Positions 29,785 to 39,202 are shown, numbered from the stretch's first letter. The stretch: 41,785 bases of DNA from an uncultured Erysipelotrichaceae bacterium (GCA_946183085.1 CAMGZU010000004.1:1-41785), one strand, 5' to 3'. Notes: generated by a model from the letters alone, not told the origin. A program made the numbers and translations.

Positions 29785-30998
29785 TCGAGGGTGAGGGTGG
29801 CAAGCGCCTGATCGGCGAGCTCTTTGAGGTCCGCGAGCTGCTCTTCCTTGGCGACCGAACGAATGGTGAAGGTCTTCTCCAAGAACTTGTTGCCCGGAAG
29901 CGGATCGAGGATGGCGTGCATGCATTTGGCGGCCGCCGGCGACCAAGAGCCGTTCTCGACGATGCCGAAGGTGCGGTTCTTGATGAGGTGATTGGCCAAA
30001 TCGTGGAGATAGTCCTCCATTTTCTGGAAGACGCCGAGGTTATAAGTCGAGCTAAGCAAGAGGATCGTGCCAACGCGGAAGGCCTCGCCAACAAGGACGG
30101 AGGAATCCGTTTTGGAGACGTCATAAAGAGCAATGTTCTTCACGCCGCGGAGCGCGAGTTCTTTCGCCAAAACCTCCGCCGCATTGGCGGTTCCGCCATA
30201 GATGGAGCCATAGACGATCAAGACGCCGTCTTTGTCCTCTGGCTCATAAGCGGCCCATTTGGCGTAGACATCGATGATTTCGTCCAAATGCCCTTCATAA
30301 ACAGGCCCATGAAGCGGGGCGATGCGGGCGATGTCCAAGGTCGCGGCCTTCTTCAAAACACCCGTGACTTGGACGCCATATTTGCCGACGATGTTCGCAT
30401 AGTAACGACGCGCTTCGGCGAGGTGCTTCTTCACGAATTTGCAGCCGCATTCCACGACGTTGCCGCTTAAAGCGCCAAAGGTGCCAAAGGCATCCGCGCT
30501 GAACAGGGTCTTCGTGGTTTCTTCGTACGTCATGATGACTTCCGGCCAATGGACCATCGAAGCCGCGATGAAGCGGAACGTGCGCTTGCCGGTATTGAGC
30601 GTGTCGCCTTCTTTGACGACTTGGACGTTGCATTTGAGGTTCGGAAAGAAGTTCTTGAGGAACATCGAAGCCATCTGCGAAGTCACGATGGTGACGTTCG
30701 GATAGCGGAGCAAGAGGTCGCCGATGTTGGCGGCGTGGTCCGGCTCCATATGATCGACGATCAAATAATCAAGCGGGCGGCCCGCGAGGAGGAATTCAAG
30801 GTTCTCAAAGAAGACTTTGCTGACGGCTTCGTCAACGGTGTCCAAAAGGACCGTCTTTTCGTCTAAGAAAAGATAGGAGTTGAAAGAGGCGCCGTTCTCA
30901 AGGGGATAGATGTTCTCGAAAAGCGCCAAGCGGCGGTCGCTTCCACCAACGTAATAAAAGCCTTCGTCTAACGGAAATTCACAGTGCATAAATGTCAC
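29781..30998 (-). CDS. Flavodiiron protein (A-type flavoprotein, FprA-like)
   Basis: Metallo-beta-lactamase-like HMEPDHAANI, MVHWPEVIMTY, SADAFGTFGAL; C-terminal flavodoxin domain VLIVYGSIYGGTANAAEVLA. Confidence 0.92.
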   Translation of the reverse strand: MTFMHCEFPLDEGFYYVGGSDRRLALFENIYPLENGASFNSYLFLDEKTVLLDTVDEAVSKVFFENLEFLLAGRPLDYLIVDHMEPDHAANIGDLLLRYPNVTIVTSQMASMFLKNFFPNLKCNVQVVKEGDTLNTGKRTFRFIAASMVHWPEVIMTYEETTKTLFSADAFGTFGALSGNVVECGCKFVKKHLAEARRYYANIVGKYGVQVTGVLKKAATLDIARIAPLHGPVYEGHLDEIIDVYAKWAAYEPEDKDGVLIVYGSIYGGTANAAEVLAKELALRGVKNIALYDVSKTDSSVLVGEAFRVGTILLLSSTYNLGVFQKMEDYLHDLANHLIKNRTFGIVENGSWSPAAAKCMHAILDPLPGNKFLEKTFTIRSVAKEEQLADLKELADQALATLTLE

Positions 30999-31041
30999 TC
31001 CTTAACTTTGTTATTGTACCCCAAGAGAGGGGCTGGTTTCA

Positions 31042-31074
31042 CGAAAAGAAAAGAGGGCGATAGTTTCGCCCTCT
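31042..31074 (-). terminator. Terminator downstream of the 31084-32448 gene
   Basis: GAGGGCGA-AACTA-TCGCCCTC followed by TTTTCTTTTCG on the minus strand. Confidence 0.7.
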
Positions 31075-31083
31075 TCGGGATAC

Positions 31084-32448
31084 TTACTCTTCCTCGGGCG
31101 CGTCGCCTTTGGAACGGCCTTTCTTGGCCATGACGTCGTCGACGAGCTTCAAGGCGCGGCGGAAGGAGAGGCCGCTCTTGATCTTGAAGGTGAGCGGGAT
31201 GTCCGCAAACTTCTTCGAGTTGTTCGCGATGACCGGGATGGTCGTATCGGCGTAATCTTTCGGGTCCAACGCGTAATTGACGCGAAGATGCTTGCCCGTG
31301 ATCGTGATGAAGATATAGCGCTCGCGGTGGGCAGAGAAGGTGCAGCCCGGGATGGAAAGACGCGGGTTGAGGCCATAGGAAGCGATGTAGTCGCGGAGTT
31401 CGTTGTATTTGTCCTGAACTTCCTGCGGCGCGGCCTTCATCTTGTCTTCGAACGGAGTCTTATCTTTCTTGCCTTCGGTCGGATGGGAAGGGCCGTCGGT
31501 CGCTTCAGGGGCTTCGTCTTCTTCAACCTCTTCTTCCTTCGGTTCTTCGACGGGAACGATGACCGGCTTTTCTTCCGCCTTCATCGGCTCCGCTTCTTTG
31601 ACGACCGGCGCGGGTTCAGCTTTCTCTTCCACGACCGTCTGTGGTTTTTCCGGAGCGGCTTGCTGCACGACGGGCTTCGGTTCTTCTTTTACGGGAGCCG
31701 GCGCTGGCGCAGGCGTTGGGGCTGGCGCAGGCGCTGGAGCGGCTTGAGCAGCCTGTTCCGGCGGGAGCGTGACATAAACATTGGTTGGGCCAAGTTGGAG
31801 CTTAGCGAGCTCTTCGCGGATGATTTCGCGTAATCTTTCTTCGGTCATATCTTCGTCCTCCAAACCGTCGATGAGAATTTCATTCCCGCTTTCTTTGGGT
31901 GCGGGTTCCTTTATGGCAGGCTGCACAGCGGCAACCGGAGATGGGATGGTTTCGATCGGCTTTTCTTCCTTCGTCCGTTCGGGAATCAAACGGCGGATGA
32001 CACCGACCAAGGAGCAGACTAAGCCAAAGAGGCTTGCCACCAACAAAACGAAAACGAGGATGGTCGCAGCAATCTCCATTTTCGCCGAATAGCCAAGGGT
32101 ATAGAGAATCCCGCCAAAGGCGAGTGCGGCGGCACTCAACAAAAAGAAGAGCCCGCCAAGGATGGCATCAGGCTTCCTGCGAATCGCGGCGACGACCGCA
32201 ATCGCGATGAAACCAAGCGCGGCGGTCGCGCTGCCGATGGCAACGATCGCGCTGAGCGGCTCCAACGCATTTTGAAACGAATGGACATAAATCTCGTACG
32301 CGGCCTGATAGGAAAAATCCCCACTCACCGGAACAAGACCCATCAAATAACCGACAAAACCAGCCAAGACGGCGACGATCAAGCCAATGACGCCAAAAAT
32401 GACTCCCTGCTGTCCTGGAACTTTCTTATAAGTTTCCGAAAACGCCAT
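31084..32448 (-). CDS. Membrane protein with four TM helices, long acidic/Ala-Pro linker and a conserved-looking C-terminal domain
   Basis: Start placed at MAFSETYKK behind an AAGGAGGG SD; C-terminus FEDKMKAAPQEVQDKYNELRDYIASYGLNPRLSIPGCTFSAHRERYIFITITGKHLRVNYALDPKDYADTTIPV. Confidence 0.7.
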   Translation of the reverse strand: MAFSETYKKVPGQQGVIFGVIGLIVAVLAGFVGYLMGLVPVSGDFSYQAAYEIYVHSFQNALEPLSAIVAIGSATAALGFIAIAVVAAIRRKPDAILGGLFFLLSAAALAFGGILYTLGYSAKMEIAATILVFVLLVASLFGLVCSLVGVIRRLIPERTKEEKPIETIPSPVAAVQPAIKEPAPKESGNEILIDGLEDEDMTEERLREIIREELAKLQLGPTNVYVTLPPEQAAQAAPAPAPAPTPAPAPAPVKEEPKPVVQQAAPEKPQTVVEEKAEPAPVVKEAEPMKAEEKPVIVPVEEPKEEEVEEDEAPEATDGPSHPTEGKKDKTPFEDKMKAAPQEVQDKYNELRDYIASYGLNPRLSIPGCTFSAHRERYIFITITGKHLRVNYALDPKDYADTTIPVIANNSKKFADIPLTFKIKSGLSFRRALKLVDDVMAKKGRSKGDAPEEE

Positions 32449-32501
32449 TTGTCCCTCCTTTATTTGCAAAATAAATTGTAGTCCAATTCTGGAGCGAAAC
32501 A

Positions 32502-32530
32502 AGAAAAAGGGGGTACGTACCCCTTATTTT
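32502..32530. terminator. Terminator-like perfect palindrome
   Basis: GGGGTAC-GTACCCC flanked by A/T runs. Confidence 0.6.
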
Positions 32531-32544
32531 CTCAAAAACCCCTA

Positions 32545-33165
32545 TTAAAATTCCTTGGTTAAGGTTTCCGACAAGGCATCGATGGAGCGCTCGCCATCGA
32601 GCTTTCCATAACCATAGGCCGCATAGACGAAGGGGATGCCTGCCTTTTTGGCAGCTTCCCGATCCATGACGGTATCCCCGATGTAAATCGGGCTTTTTAA
32701 GCCATGTTTCTCGACGATCGCCTTGATGTTGTCCCATTTGCTTTTGCCATAACGATTGTCGAGGTAGTCCTCCACCTCTTCTCTCCCGCCATAACAGGAA
32801 AAGAAGGTGTCGATATAGCCCGCCATGCAGTTGGAGACGATGAAAAGGCGGTATTTCTTTGCGAGTTCCTTAAGAAAGGTTGGCCCGGGCAAGAAAGTGT
32901 CGTCCCAAGTCGCATGGGATGCGATATAGGCGGTTTCTTCCGTAGAGGCGATCGCGATTCTCCGGAACGATTCCTCGCCTGGAAGCTCGGGGAAGCAAAG
33001 CGCGCCGATCTCGGCCGTGGTATGGCCGGCATAGGTGCGGAAATCGTTCTCGTCGATGACGCGGTTCCAGCCATAGCGGGCGAACGTCTCATTCCAAGAA
33101 GCGGTAATCGGCTTCGCCCAGTCGACGAGCGTGCCATCCATGTCGAAAATCAATGCATCAACCAT
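32545..33165 (-). CDS. HAD-superfamily hydrolase (phosphoglycolate phosphatase-like)
   Basis: DALIFDMDGTLVDW, VSNC, IYIGDTVMDREAAKKAGIPFVYAAYGYG. Confidence 0.92.
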   Translation of the reverse strand: MVDALIFDMDGTLVDWAKPITASWNETFARYGWNRVIDENDFRTYAGHTTAEIGALCFPELPGEESFRRIAIASTEETAYIASHATWDDTFLPGPTFLKELAKKYRLFIVSNCMAGYIDTFFSCYGGREEVEDYLDNRYGKSKWDNIKAIVEKHGLKSPIYIGDTVMDREAAKKAGIPFVYAAYGYGKLDGERSIDALSETLTKEF

Positions 33166-33337
33166 ACGCGGAGATTTTAAGTCAGCCTCCTAGCACAAAC
33201 AATAAATGAGTTTTTGTCGAAATGTTCAAAAAATGCCGCCGTAGGCTTGAAAGAAAGCCCTTTTCATACTATATTCAATGAGCCGTCGCCCTTTACCCCC
33301 TTTAAGTGCGATGGTGGCGCACCACTTGGTTCGTCAT

Positions 33338-33380
33338 AAAAACCGCCAGACTCCCCCCTGATATCTGACGGTTTTCTTTT
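33338..33380. terminator. Terminator downstream of the degV-like gene
   Basis: AACCGCCAGA ... TCTGACGGTT with flanking T-rich runs on both strands. Confidence 0.6.
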
Positions 33381-33400
33381 TTTCTGTTTGATTTTGAGGC

Positions 33401-34303
33401 TTAGGCGTCGATGTCTTCGTCTGGACGGCGGATCGGCGTGTAGGTATAACCGGCAAGCCAAGGGCCAACGTGGCAGCCGGAGACCGGCGACATGATGACC
33501 GCCTCGTGATTGGGCGCAAAGCCAGCCTTCTTCTCCATCTCTTCCAAACGGTCGAGCGGCGTGGTCGTCGTATAGACGTGGGCAAGGACATAATCTTCCG
33601 GCTTACGATCGCCGACGATCTCGCGCATGATTTCCATCGTGCGCTTCAAGGCGTTGCGGATGCCCATCTTATTCTCCAACGCGACGATTTCGCCAGCGCG
33701 GTTGAAATGGAGGACCGGGCAGATGCCCATGAGCTTGCCAAGATAGGCTTTGCCGCCTTTTAAGCGACCGTTATAGATGAGGTAATCAAGTTTCTGGACG
33801 ACGCCGATGAATTCCTGGTGGCGGATCATCCAGTTGATTTCCTTCACGACGTCTTCGGTCTTATAGCCCTTCTCGAAGAACTCGACCGCTTTGGCGGCCA
33901 AGAAGCCTTCGGGCAGCGAGCAGATCTTCGAGTCGATGACCGTGATCTTGAGCTTTTCCTCGAATTCTTTGGCGACGAGGTTGATGAAGTTGTAGGTGCC
34001 GCCAAGATAGGAGTCGATGGCGATGATGAAGACTTCCTCTATCCCATCATCGATGGCCTTCTGGAAGTGCCTTGAAACTTCCTCGTAGGTCGGGACCGCG
34101 GTGGTCGGCAAATTGCCTTTGACGTCAATGACGCCGGCCAATTTGGCGTACATATCGACCGGATCAAGATCGAGGCCTTCCAAGTATTCTTTGCCTTCGA
34201 AGACAAGGCGGATGCGGATGATGTCGATGCCGAGTTTTTTATAACGCTCCGGCGCATATTCCAAGCAGCCGGTCGAGGTGCACATGACACGGATTTTTTT
34301 CAT
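33401..34303 (-). CDS. DegV family (fatty-acid-binding) protein
   Basis: STGCLEYAPERYKKLGIDIIRIRLVFEGKEYLEG.D...MYAKL...LPTTAVPTYEEV..., LDYLIYNGRLKGGKAYLGKLMGICPVL. Confidence 0.9.
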   Translation of the reverse strand: MKKIRVMCTSTGCLEYAPERYKKLGIDIIRIRLVFEGKEYLEGLDLDPVDMYAKLAGVIDVKGNLPTTAVPTYEEVSRHFQKAIDDGIEEVFIIAIDSYLGGTYNFINLVAKEFEEKLKITVIDSKICSLPEGFLAAKAVEFFEKGYKTEDVVKEINWMIRHQEFIGVVQKLDYLIYNGRLKGGKAYLGKLMGICPVLHFNRAGEIVALENKMGIRNALKRTMEIMREIVGDRKPEDYVLAHVYTTTTPLDRLEEMEKKAGFAPNHEAVIMSPVSGCHVGPWLAGYTYTPIRRPDEDIDA

Positions 34304-34388
34304 GGTTTCTCCTTAAGGGTAAAAAGGGCTAGCAACATTTAAGCACAAATAAGGCCCGCAGAAGTAGCAAACTCGCTAAAATTGTCTT

Positions 34389-34874
34389 ATGCCCACCGAC
34401 TACATCAAACAAATTCGCAAAACCATCGGACATGACCCGCTTCTCGGGGTTGGCCTTGGGGTTTTGATCTTCAACGAAAAAGAAGAGATTCTCTTAGAGA
34501 AAAGAACCGATAACGGCCTTTATTGCCTCGTTGGCGGAGGCGTCGACCTCGGCGAAAAAGTGATCGAAGGCGCCAAACGTGAGATCAAAGAAGAGACCGG
34601 CCTCGACATCGAGGAACTCCATTTCATGGGCGTAAAAAGCGGCGAAGAGCAAAAGCTTCTCTACCCCAATGGCGATCTCACCTACTACGTCGATTTCTAT
34701 TTTCATTGCCACATCGATAGCCGCAAGCAGACCCCAAAGATCAGCGATGGAGAATCCACCGAGCTTCGTTTCTATCCCTTAGACCAACTCCCGCCGGAAG
34801 AAAAGCTCCTCCGCGGCACGAAGGAGCCAATCGAATATTACCTAAGTGGCAAGAAAGAGCCTTTCATTGACTAA
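34389..34874 (+). CDS. NUDIX hydrolase
   Basis: Nudix box GGGVDLGEKVIEGAKREIKEETGLDIEEL. Confidence 0.93.
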   Translation: MPTDYIKQIRKTIGHDPLLGVGLGVLIFNEKEEILLEKRTDNGLYCLVGGGVDLGEKVIEGAKREIKEETGLDIEELHFMGVKSGEEQKLLYPNGDLTYYVDFYFHCHIDSRKQTPKISDGESTELRFYPLDQLPPEEKLLRGTKEPIEYYLSGKKEPFID

Positions 34875-36364
34875 ATCGAGGCCACGTTCCCCATATAAAT
34901 GGGGAGCCCATTCGAATCATAGATGCAATAAACAAACGGCTGATTGAGTTTCACTTGGTAAGTGCCGTTGACGGGAGCGGCTGAAGTCGCTCCATAGCCG
35001 GACGTCACCGTAACGGAAACGATCTCCGTGCCGTCTTCTTTGAAGGAGATGGCGTTTTTCTGCTTGCTGAAATCGAGCCAAAACGACTTGTCTTCGTTTT
35101 CGTTGAAGATGGCATCCATCGGATTCCCATAGGGGACAAACGCCGAAGGAAGGAATGTCTCTTTCAAACACTTCGTGAAGTCGGTTTCCGCCGTTGCGGT
35201 GAACTTCGGGACCGAAAGTTCCACCGCATAGGAATCCTTGAGGCGATGGCTTTCATCGTCATGGAGGAAATCCGCATCGCCCAGGAGGTCAAAGATGTTA
35301 TCTTGCGTCGATTTCGGAACGAGGTATTGGATCGACATCAAATTCGCGTAATAGTCCCGGACGGAGACATATTTGTCGTATTCATAAATCGCGCCGCGGT
35401 AAGTGTGCTGCATGTAGGTGACGTTCTCTTGAATCGTGCTTCCATAAAAGGACGCTCGGTAAGAATCGTTGGTGCTGAAAGCGCTCGCCCATTGGTTGTT
35501 GAAATACATGGTCGTCACGAATTGAAAGGCCGTCTCCGGCTTCACGTCAAGGAAACGGGCGTCAATGAAGCCATCGCGTCCGGCTTTGGCGTTCGCCCAG
35601 GAAGCAACGCGCGCCACATCCTCTGGGTTCTGGTAATCCAATTGATACGCCTCGCAATAACGGCGGCTCATTTCGGTGACGAAATCCGGATTGGGGGTAA
35701 GCTTGCCTAAATCAGGGCGGCCATCATCGAGGAAGACGCCATTATAGATTTGAAGCGTGCCTTGCTCTTGATAGAAATAGTCACTCAAATAGGCGCTTCG
35801 GAAGTTGGCGGCGCGGAGCGTATAATCACCGCCCAACAAGGCGTTAAACTCCTCCCGTACATTTTCTTTTTGGGTGCCCAAGGAGACCAAATCCAAATTC
35901 AGGTAGAGCGGAAGGGGCGCAAAGCCGAAGTTGCCCTTCTTCTTTGTTGCTTGGTAAATCTTGTTCGAAAAGCTCAGCACGCCCTCTTTATAGGCGTTAC
36001 TCACCTCTCTTCTCCGATATTGGGTGCCATCAGGGTAAGTAATGCTATTAAGGGATTTAAAACTCGAGGCTTCGATGTCCTTGGCTACGTTGGCGGAGAA
36101 GCTTTCGCTGTTCCGCCTGAAGCTCCGCTCGGTCTCGAAGGTCGTGCCAGTAACGAGCATCGCCCCTGCCACGACGATCCCGGTGACCAAAACGATTGGA
36201 ACGGCAATCAAAACGCCCTTGCTGATTCTTTTGCCAAGCATGCCGTCATGGGCTCGTTCCGGACGCTTCAAATCCACTTCCTCGACGTTAACGTGGGGTT
36301 CAGGCACTTCACGTGCCGCCTGGATCTTCTGGATGGATTCTTCTTGGAACGTATTCTTTTTCAT
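34871..36364 (-). CDS. Membrane-anchored serpin-family protein
   Basis: N-terminal TM VLIAVPIVLVTGIVVAGAMLV; serpin landmarks VTTMYFNNQWASAF, ELSVPKFTATAETDF, AISFKEDGTEIVSV...FVYCIYDSNGLPIYMGNV. Confidence 0.85.
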   Translation of the reverse strand: MKKNTFQEESIQKIQAAREVPEPHVNVEEVDLKRPERAHDGMLGKRISKGVLIAVPIVLVTGIVVAGAMLVTGTTFETERSFRRNSESFSANVAKDIEASSFKSLNSITYPDGTQYRRREVSNAYKEGVLSFSNKIYQATKKKGNFGFAPLPLYLNLDLVSLGTQKENVREEFNALLGGDYTLRAANFRSAYLSDYFYQEQGTLQIYNGVFLDDGRPDLGKLTPNPDFVTEMSRRYCEAYQLDYQNPEDVARVASWANAKAGRDGFIDARFLDVKPETAFQFVTTMYFNNQWASAFSTNDSYRASFYGSTIQENVTYMQHTYRGAIYEYDKYVSVRDYYANLMSIQYLVPKSTQDNIFDLLGDADFLHDDESHRLKDSYAVELSVPKFTATAETDFTKCLKETFLPSAFVPYGNPMDAIFNENEDKSFWLDFSKQKNAISFKEDGTEIVSVTVTSGYGATSAAPVNGTYQVKLNQPFVYCIYDSNGLPIYMGNVASI

Positions 36365-36861
36365 AACCTCACCCCATAGTGTTCGCGCGCCTTTTTCAGC
36401 GCGCCGTCATAGATCCTCTTTGCCGTCGAATGCGGGATGTTCGCGACTTCTTCGATTTCCTGAAAGGAGAATTCATAGACGACGTGGAGGACCATCACAA
36501 GGTTTTCCTTCTCGTCTAAGAAATCGTGAAGCTCCGCCAACAAGAACGTTTGCTTCTCTTCGACGCCAAGGCGCTCTGGTTCCAATAGTTCATCTTCCTT
36601 TTTCTTCCGCACGTATTCCAACGCGCTTCGCTTGGCGATGGTAAGAAGGTAGCTATGAAAGCCGGACGTCCTCTTTAAGAGGCAGATGTTCTCCAACATC
36701 TTCAAGAACGCATCCTGCGTCAAATCTTCGGCGACGGTTTCGTTCCCAACGATTTGGAGAATGAGGTAAAAGAGCAGGTTGTGATAGGCATAATAGACTT
36801 CGTTGAAGGCGTCTTTGTCCTTTTGACGAAGCCGTTTTACCGTCTTTTCTTCCACCAGCAT
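36361..36861 (-). CDS. ECF-type sigma-70 family RNA polymerase sigma factor
   Basis: AFNEVYYAYHNLLFYLILQIVGNETVAEDLTQDAFLKMLEN (region 2), FSFQEIEEVANIPHSTAKRIYDGALKKAREH (region 4). Confidence 0.9.
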   Translation of the reverse strand: MLVEEKTVKRLRQKDKDAFNEVYYAYHNLLFYLILQIVGNETVAEDLTQDAFLKMLENICLLKRTSGFHSYLLTIAKRSALEYVRKKKEDELLEPERLGVEEKQTFLLAELHDFLDEKENLVMVLHVVYEFSFQEIEEVANIPHSTAKRIYDGALKKAREHYGVRL

Positions 36862-37017
36862 CTTTCGCCCTCAACCATAGAGATGAATGACAAAAGGTTT
36901 TCATCCCAAACAAAACTAATTCTCTTTCTTTGGGGCCCGTTTTGAAAGGGCGTGATTGCGATTTGCCACCTTAAACACTAAACTTTAGTTGTTGTTTTTT
37001 CCTTATAGGAGATTTGA

Positions 37018-37950
37018 ATGAGCAGCTTCAAAAACCTCGAACCGAAGGACAATTTTTATCAGACGTCCCTCTTTTTCCCGATGCCGGTCGTCATGGTCGG
37101 CACCCTGGCTGAGAATGGCGAGACCAGCCTTGGCCCCTACTCCCTCCTCGCGCCTTATTACGTTGCGGGAAGAGAGTATTACGCGATGATCCTCAATTGC
37201 CGCAACTCCTCCAACACGGCCCAGAACATCCTTCGCACGGGAAAGTGCACCTTAAACTTCATCCCCGACGACAAAAAGCTCTTCAAGGAAGCGGTCCGCA
37301 TGGGCTGGCCTGGAGACACCACCGAAGAGAAGATGAAAGGATGCCTCTTTGAGCTCGAAGATGGCTTGATGGCCGAAGAGCATCCCAATGAGAAATTCCC
37401 AAAGGTCGTGAAGCAATCCTTTCAGGTCATTGAATGCACGTGGATGAGGGAGCTCGACCACGCGGAGAACGATAAGCCTGGCGAACTAAATGGCTACGAA
37501 GGCCCCTACCATGACTTCAATGGCATCACCTCGAAGTTCGGCGCGACCTTCATCCTCCGCATCGACAAGATCTTGATGAAGGAGAAACCCTATAACGCCA
37601 TCGTGAACGGCGTCACCAAAAGAGGCTATCCCCGCGTGCCGGTCGATTATGGCTACCGCGATTCCAAATACTTCTGGTGCTCGCGCTTCAAAGCCCCGCG
37701 TCCGGAGCTTCTTCCGATGCGTGAGACCAGCGTCGCCAGCGTCCGTTACGCCGCCGACCGCCTTCAGACCGACGTCAAATTCACCGACGAGGCTTTGGCG
37801 ATGCTCGTCAAGGTGCCGCGCGTCTTCCTGCCGCTCGTCCTAAAAGGCTGCGTCAAATGGGCGAATGAGAATAACTGCAAGCTCATCACTCCGAAAGAGA
37901 TGCAGATCATCAACGACAAGCGCGCCAAAGAAAAAGGCAAATCGAAATAA
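37018..37950 (+). CDS. Flavin reductase-like / FMN-binding split-barrel protein
   Basis: MPVVMVGTLAENGETSLGPYSLLAPYYVAGREYYAMILNCRNSSNTAQNILRTGKCTLNF. Confidence 0.8.
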   Translation: MSSFKNLEPKDNFYQTSLFFPMPVVMVGTLAENGETSLGPYSLLAPYYVAGREYYAMILNCRNSSNTAQNILRTGKCTLNFIPDDKKLFKEAVRMGWPGDTTEEKMKGCLFELEDGLMAEEHPNEKFPKVVKQSFQVIECTWMRELDHAENDKPGELNGYEGPYHDFNGITSKFGATFILRIDKILMKEKPYNAIVNGVTKRGYPRVPVDYGYRDSKYFWCSRFKAPRPELLPMRETSVASVRYAADRLQTDVKFTDEALAMLVKVPRVFLPLVLKGCVKWANENNCKLITPKEMQIINDKRAKEKGKSK

Positions 37951-37951
37951 G

Positions 37952-37989
37952 AAAAAAGAGGGAACGGGTTGCTCGTTTCCCTCTTTTTG
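37952..37989. terminator. Convergent bidirectional terminator
   Basis: AAAAAAGAGGGAACG-GGTTGCT-CGTTTCCCTCTTTTT. Confidence 0.8.
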
Positions 37990-38003
37990 TATCGACGGAT
38001 TAT

Positions 38004-39197
38004 TTATTTTTCGCGCGACAAGCGGAACTTGACGGCATTCTCCAAATACTCGAGGTATTCGTCGTCATCGCTCATCGTCTTGCCGGGCGCGTCGCTTAAT
38101 TTGGCGACGGGCTTGCCATTGACGTGCTGGAGTTTGATGACGATGTTTAACGGCTCGACGCCGGTGTCATTGGAAACGAAGGTTCCGATGCCGAAGGAGA
38201 CCTTCGCGCGGTCTTTGAAGTAGTCGTGAAGCTTCTGGGCTTTGTCGAAGTTCAAAGAATCGCTGAAGAGAAGAGTTTTCGTGCGGGAATCGACGCCGTA
38301 TTTGGCGTAATGCTTGATGATCTTCTCGCCCCATTCGTAAGGATCGCCTGAGTCATGACGGACGCCGGTGTAGTTGTTGACCATTGAGCGGTCGAAGTCT
38401 TTGAGGAAGAGGTCGGTGGTGATGGTGTCGGTTAAGGCCGTGCCATTGTCGCCGCGGTATTCGTCATACCAGTCCTGCATCGCGTAATGGTTGGTATAAG
38501 CAAGCGGGATCCAATCGATGCCTTGATACATCTGGACGAACTCGTGGGCATAGGTGCCGATCGGGGTCAGATGGTATTTCATGGCCAAATAGACGTTGGA
38601 GGTGCCCGCCATGTTCTTCGTCTCATGGGAGAAGCGGCGAACCACTTCGTCCTGCCATTCGCGGGAGAGCCTTCTGCGGCAGCCGAATTCGGCGAACTTG
38701 AAGGTGTATTTGCCATCCTGGAAGGCTTTGATCTTCTCGCTTAAACGCTTAGAGGCTTCTTTGCGAAGCTCCTCATAGTTGTATTTGAAGCGGAAATAGA
38801 CCTCGTTGACGATCTCAAGGAGATAGATTTCGAATTGCATCGCCGAGAAAAGCGGGCCATCGACAAAGAGAATCAATTCGCCTTTTTCGTTGAGCGAGGC
38901 GGACACATAGTCGCGGATCGGATGCCAAAGGCGGAGGAATTCAACGTAGTCAGGCTTGATGAAGCGGATGGAGCGGAGGTAATTGAGCTCATTGCTATGG
39001 AAGCGGAGGGTGCAAAGATGATCGATCTGCGCGTTGATTTCCTCCAGCATCTCCTCGGTGAAGACGACGTTCTTGTTGCGGCACTTAAAGTGATACTCCC
39101 CCATGAGGTCGGTGTGTTTGTGGAACATCACCTGATCCATGTTGAATTTGTAGAGGTCGGTATCAAGAAGCGACTGGATGATAGGTTCGAGTTTCAT
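38004..39197 (-). CDS. pncB: Nicotinate phosphoribosyltransferase
   Basis: LLDTDLYKFNMDQVMFHK, FAEFGCRRRLS, GTSNVYLA, GVRHDSGDPYEWGEKII. Confidence 0.95.
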   Translation of the reverse strand: MKLEPIIQSLLDTDLYKFNMDQVMFHKHTDLMGEYHFKCRNKNVVFTEEMLEEINAQIDHLCTLRFHSNELNYLRSIRFIKPDYVEFLRLWHPIRDYVSASLNEKGELILFVDGPLFSAMQFEIYLLEIVNEVYFRFKYNYEELRKEASKRLSEKIKAFQDGKYTFKFAEFGCRRRLSREWQDEVVRRFSHETKNMAGTSNVYLAMKYHLTPIGTYAHEFVQMYQGIDWIPLAYTNHYAMQDWYDEYRGDNGTALTDTITTDLFLKDFDRSMVNNYTGVRHDSGDPYEWGEKIIKHYAKYGVDSRTKTLLFSDSLNFDKAQKLHDYFKDRAKVSFGIGTFVSNDTGVEPLNIVIKLQHVNGKPVAKLSDAPGKTMSDDDEYLEYLENAVKFRLSREK

Positions 39198-39202
39198 AAG
39201 GC

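Noticed and set aside
33180-33400. Small ORF or structured RNA between the HAD and DegV genes
   Set aside because: Only a terminator-like hairpin and a short GTGG/CCAC dyad; the 65-85-aa ORFs there overlap the degV-like gene or show no coding character.
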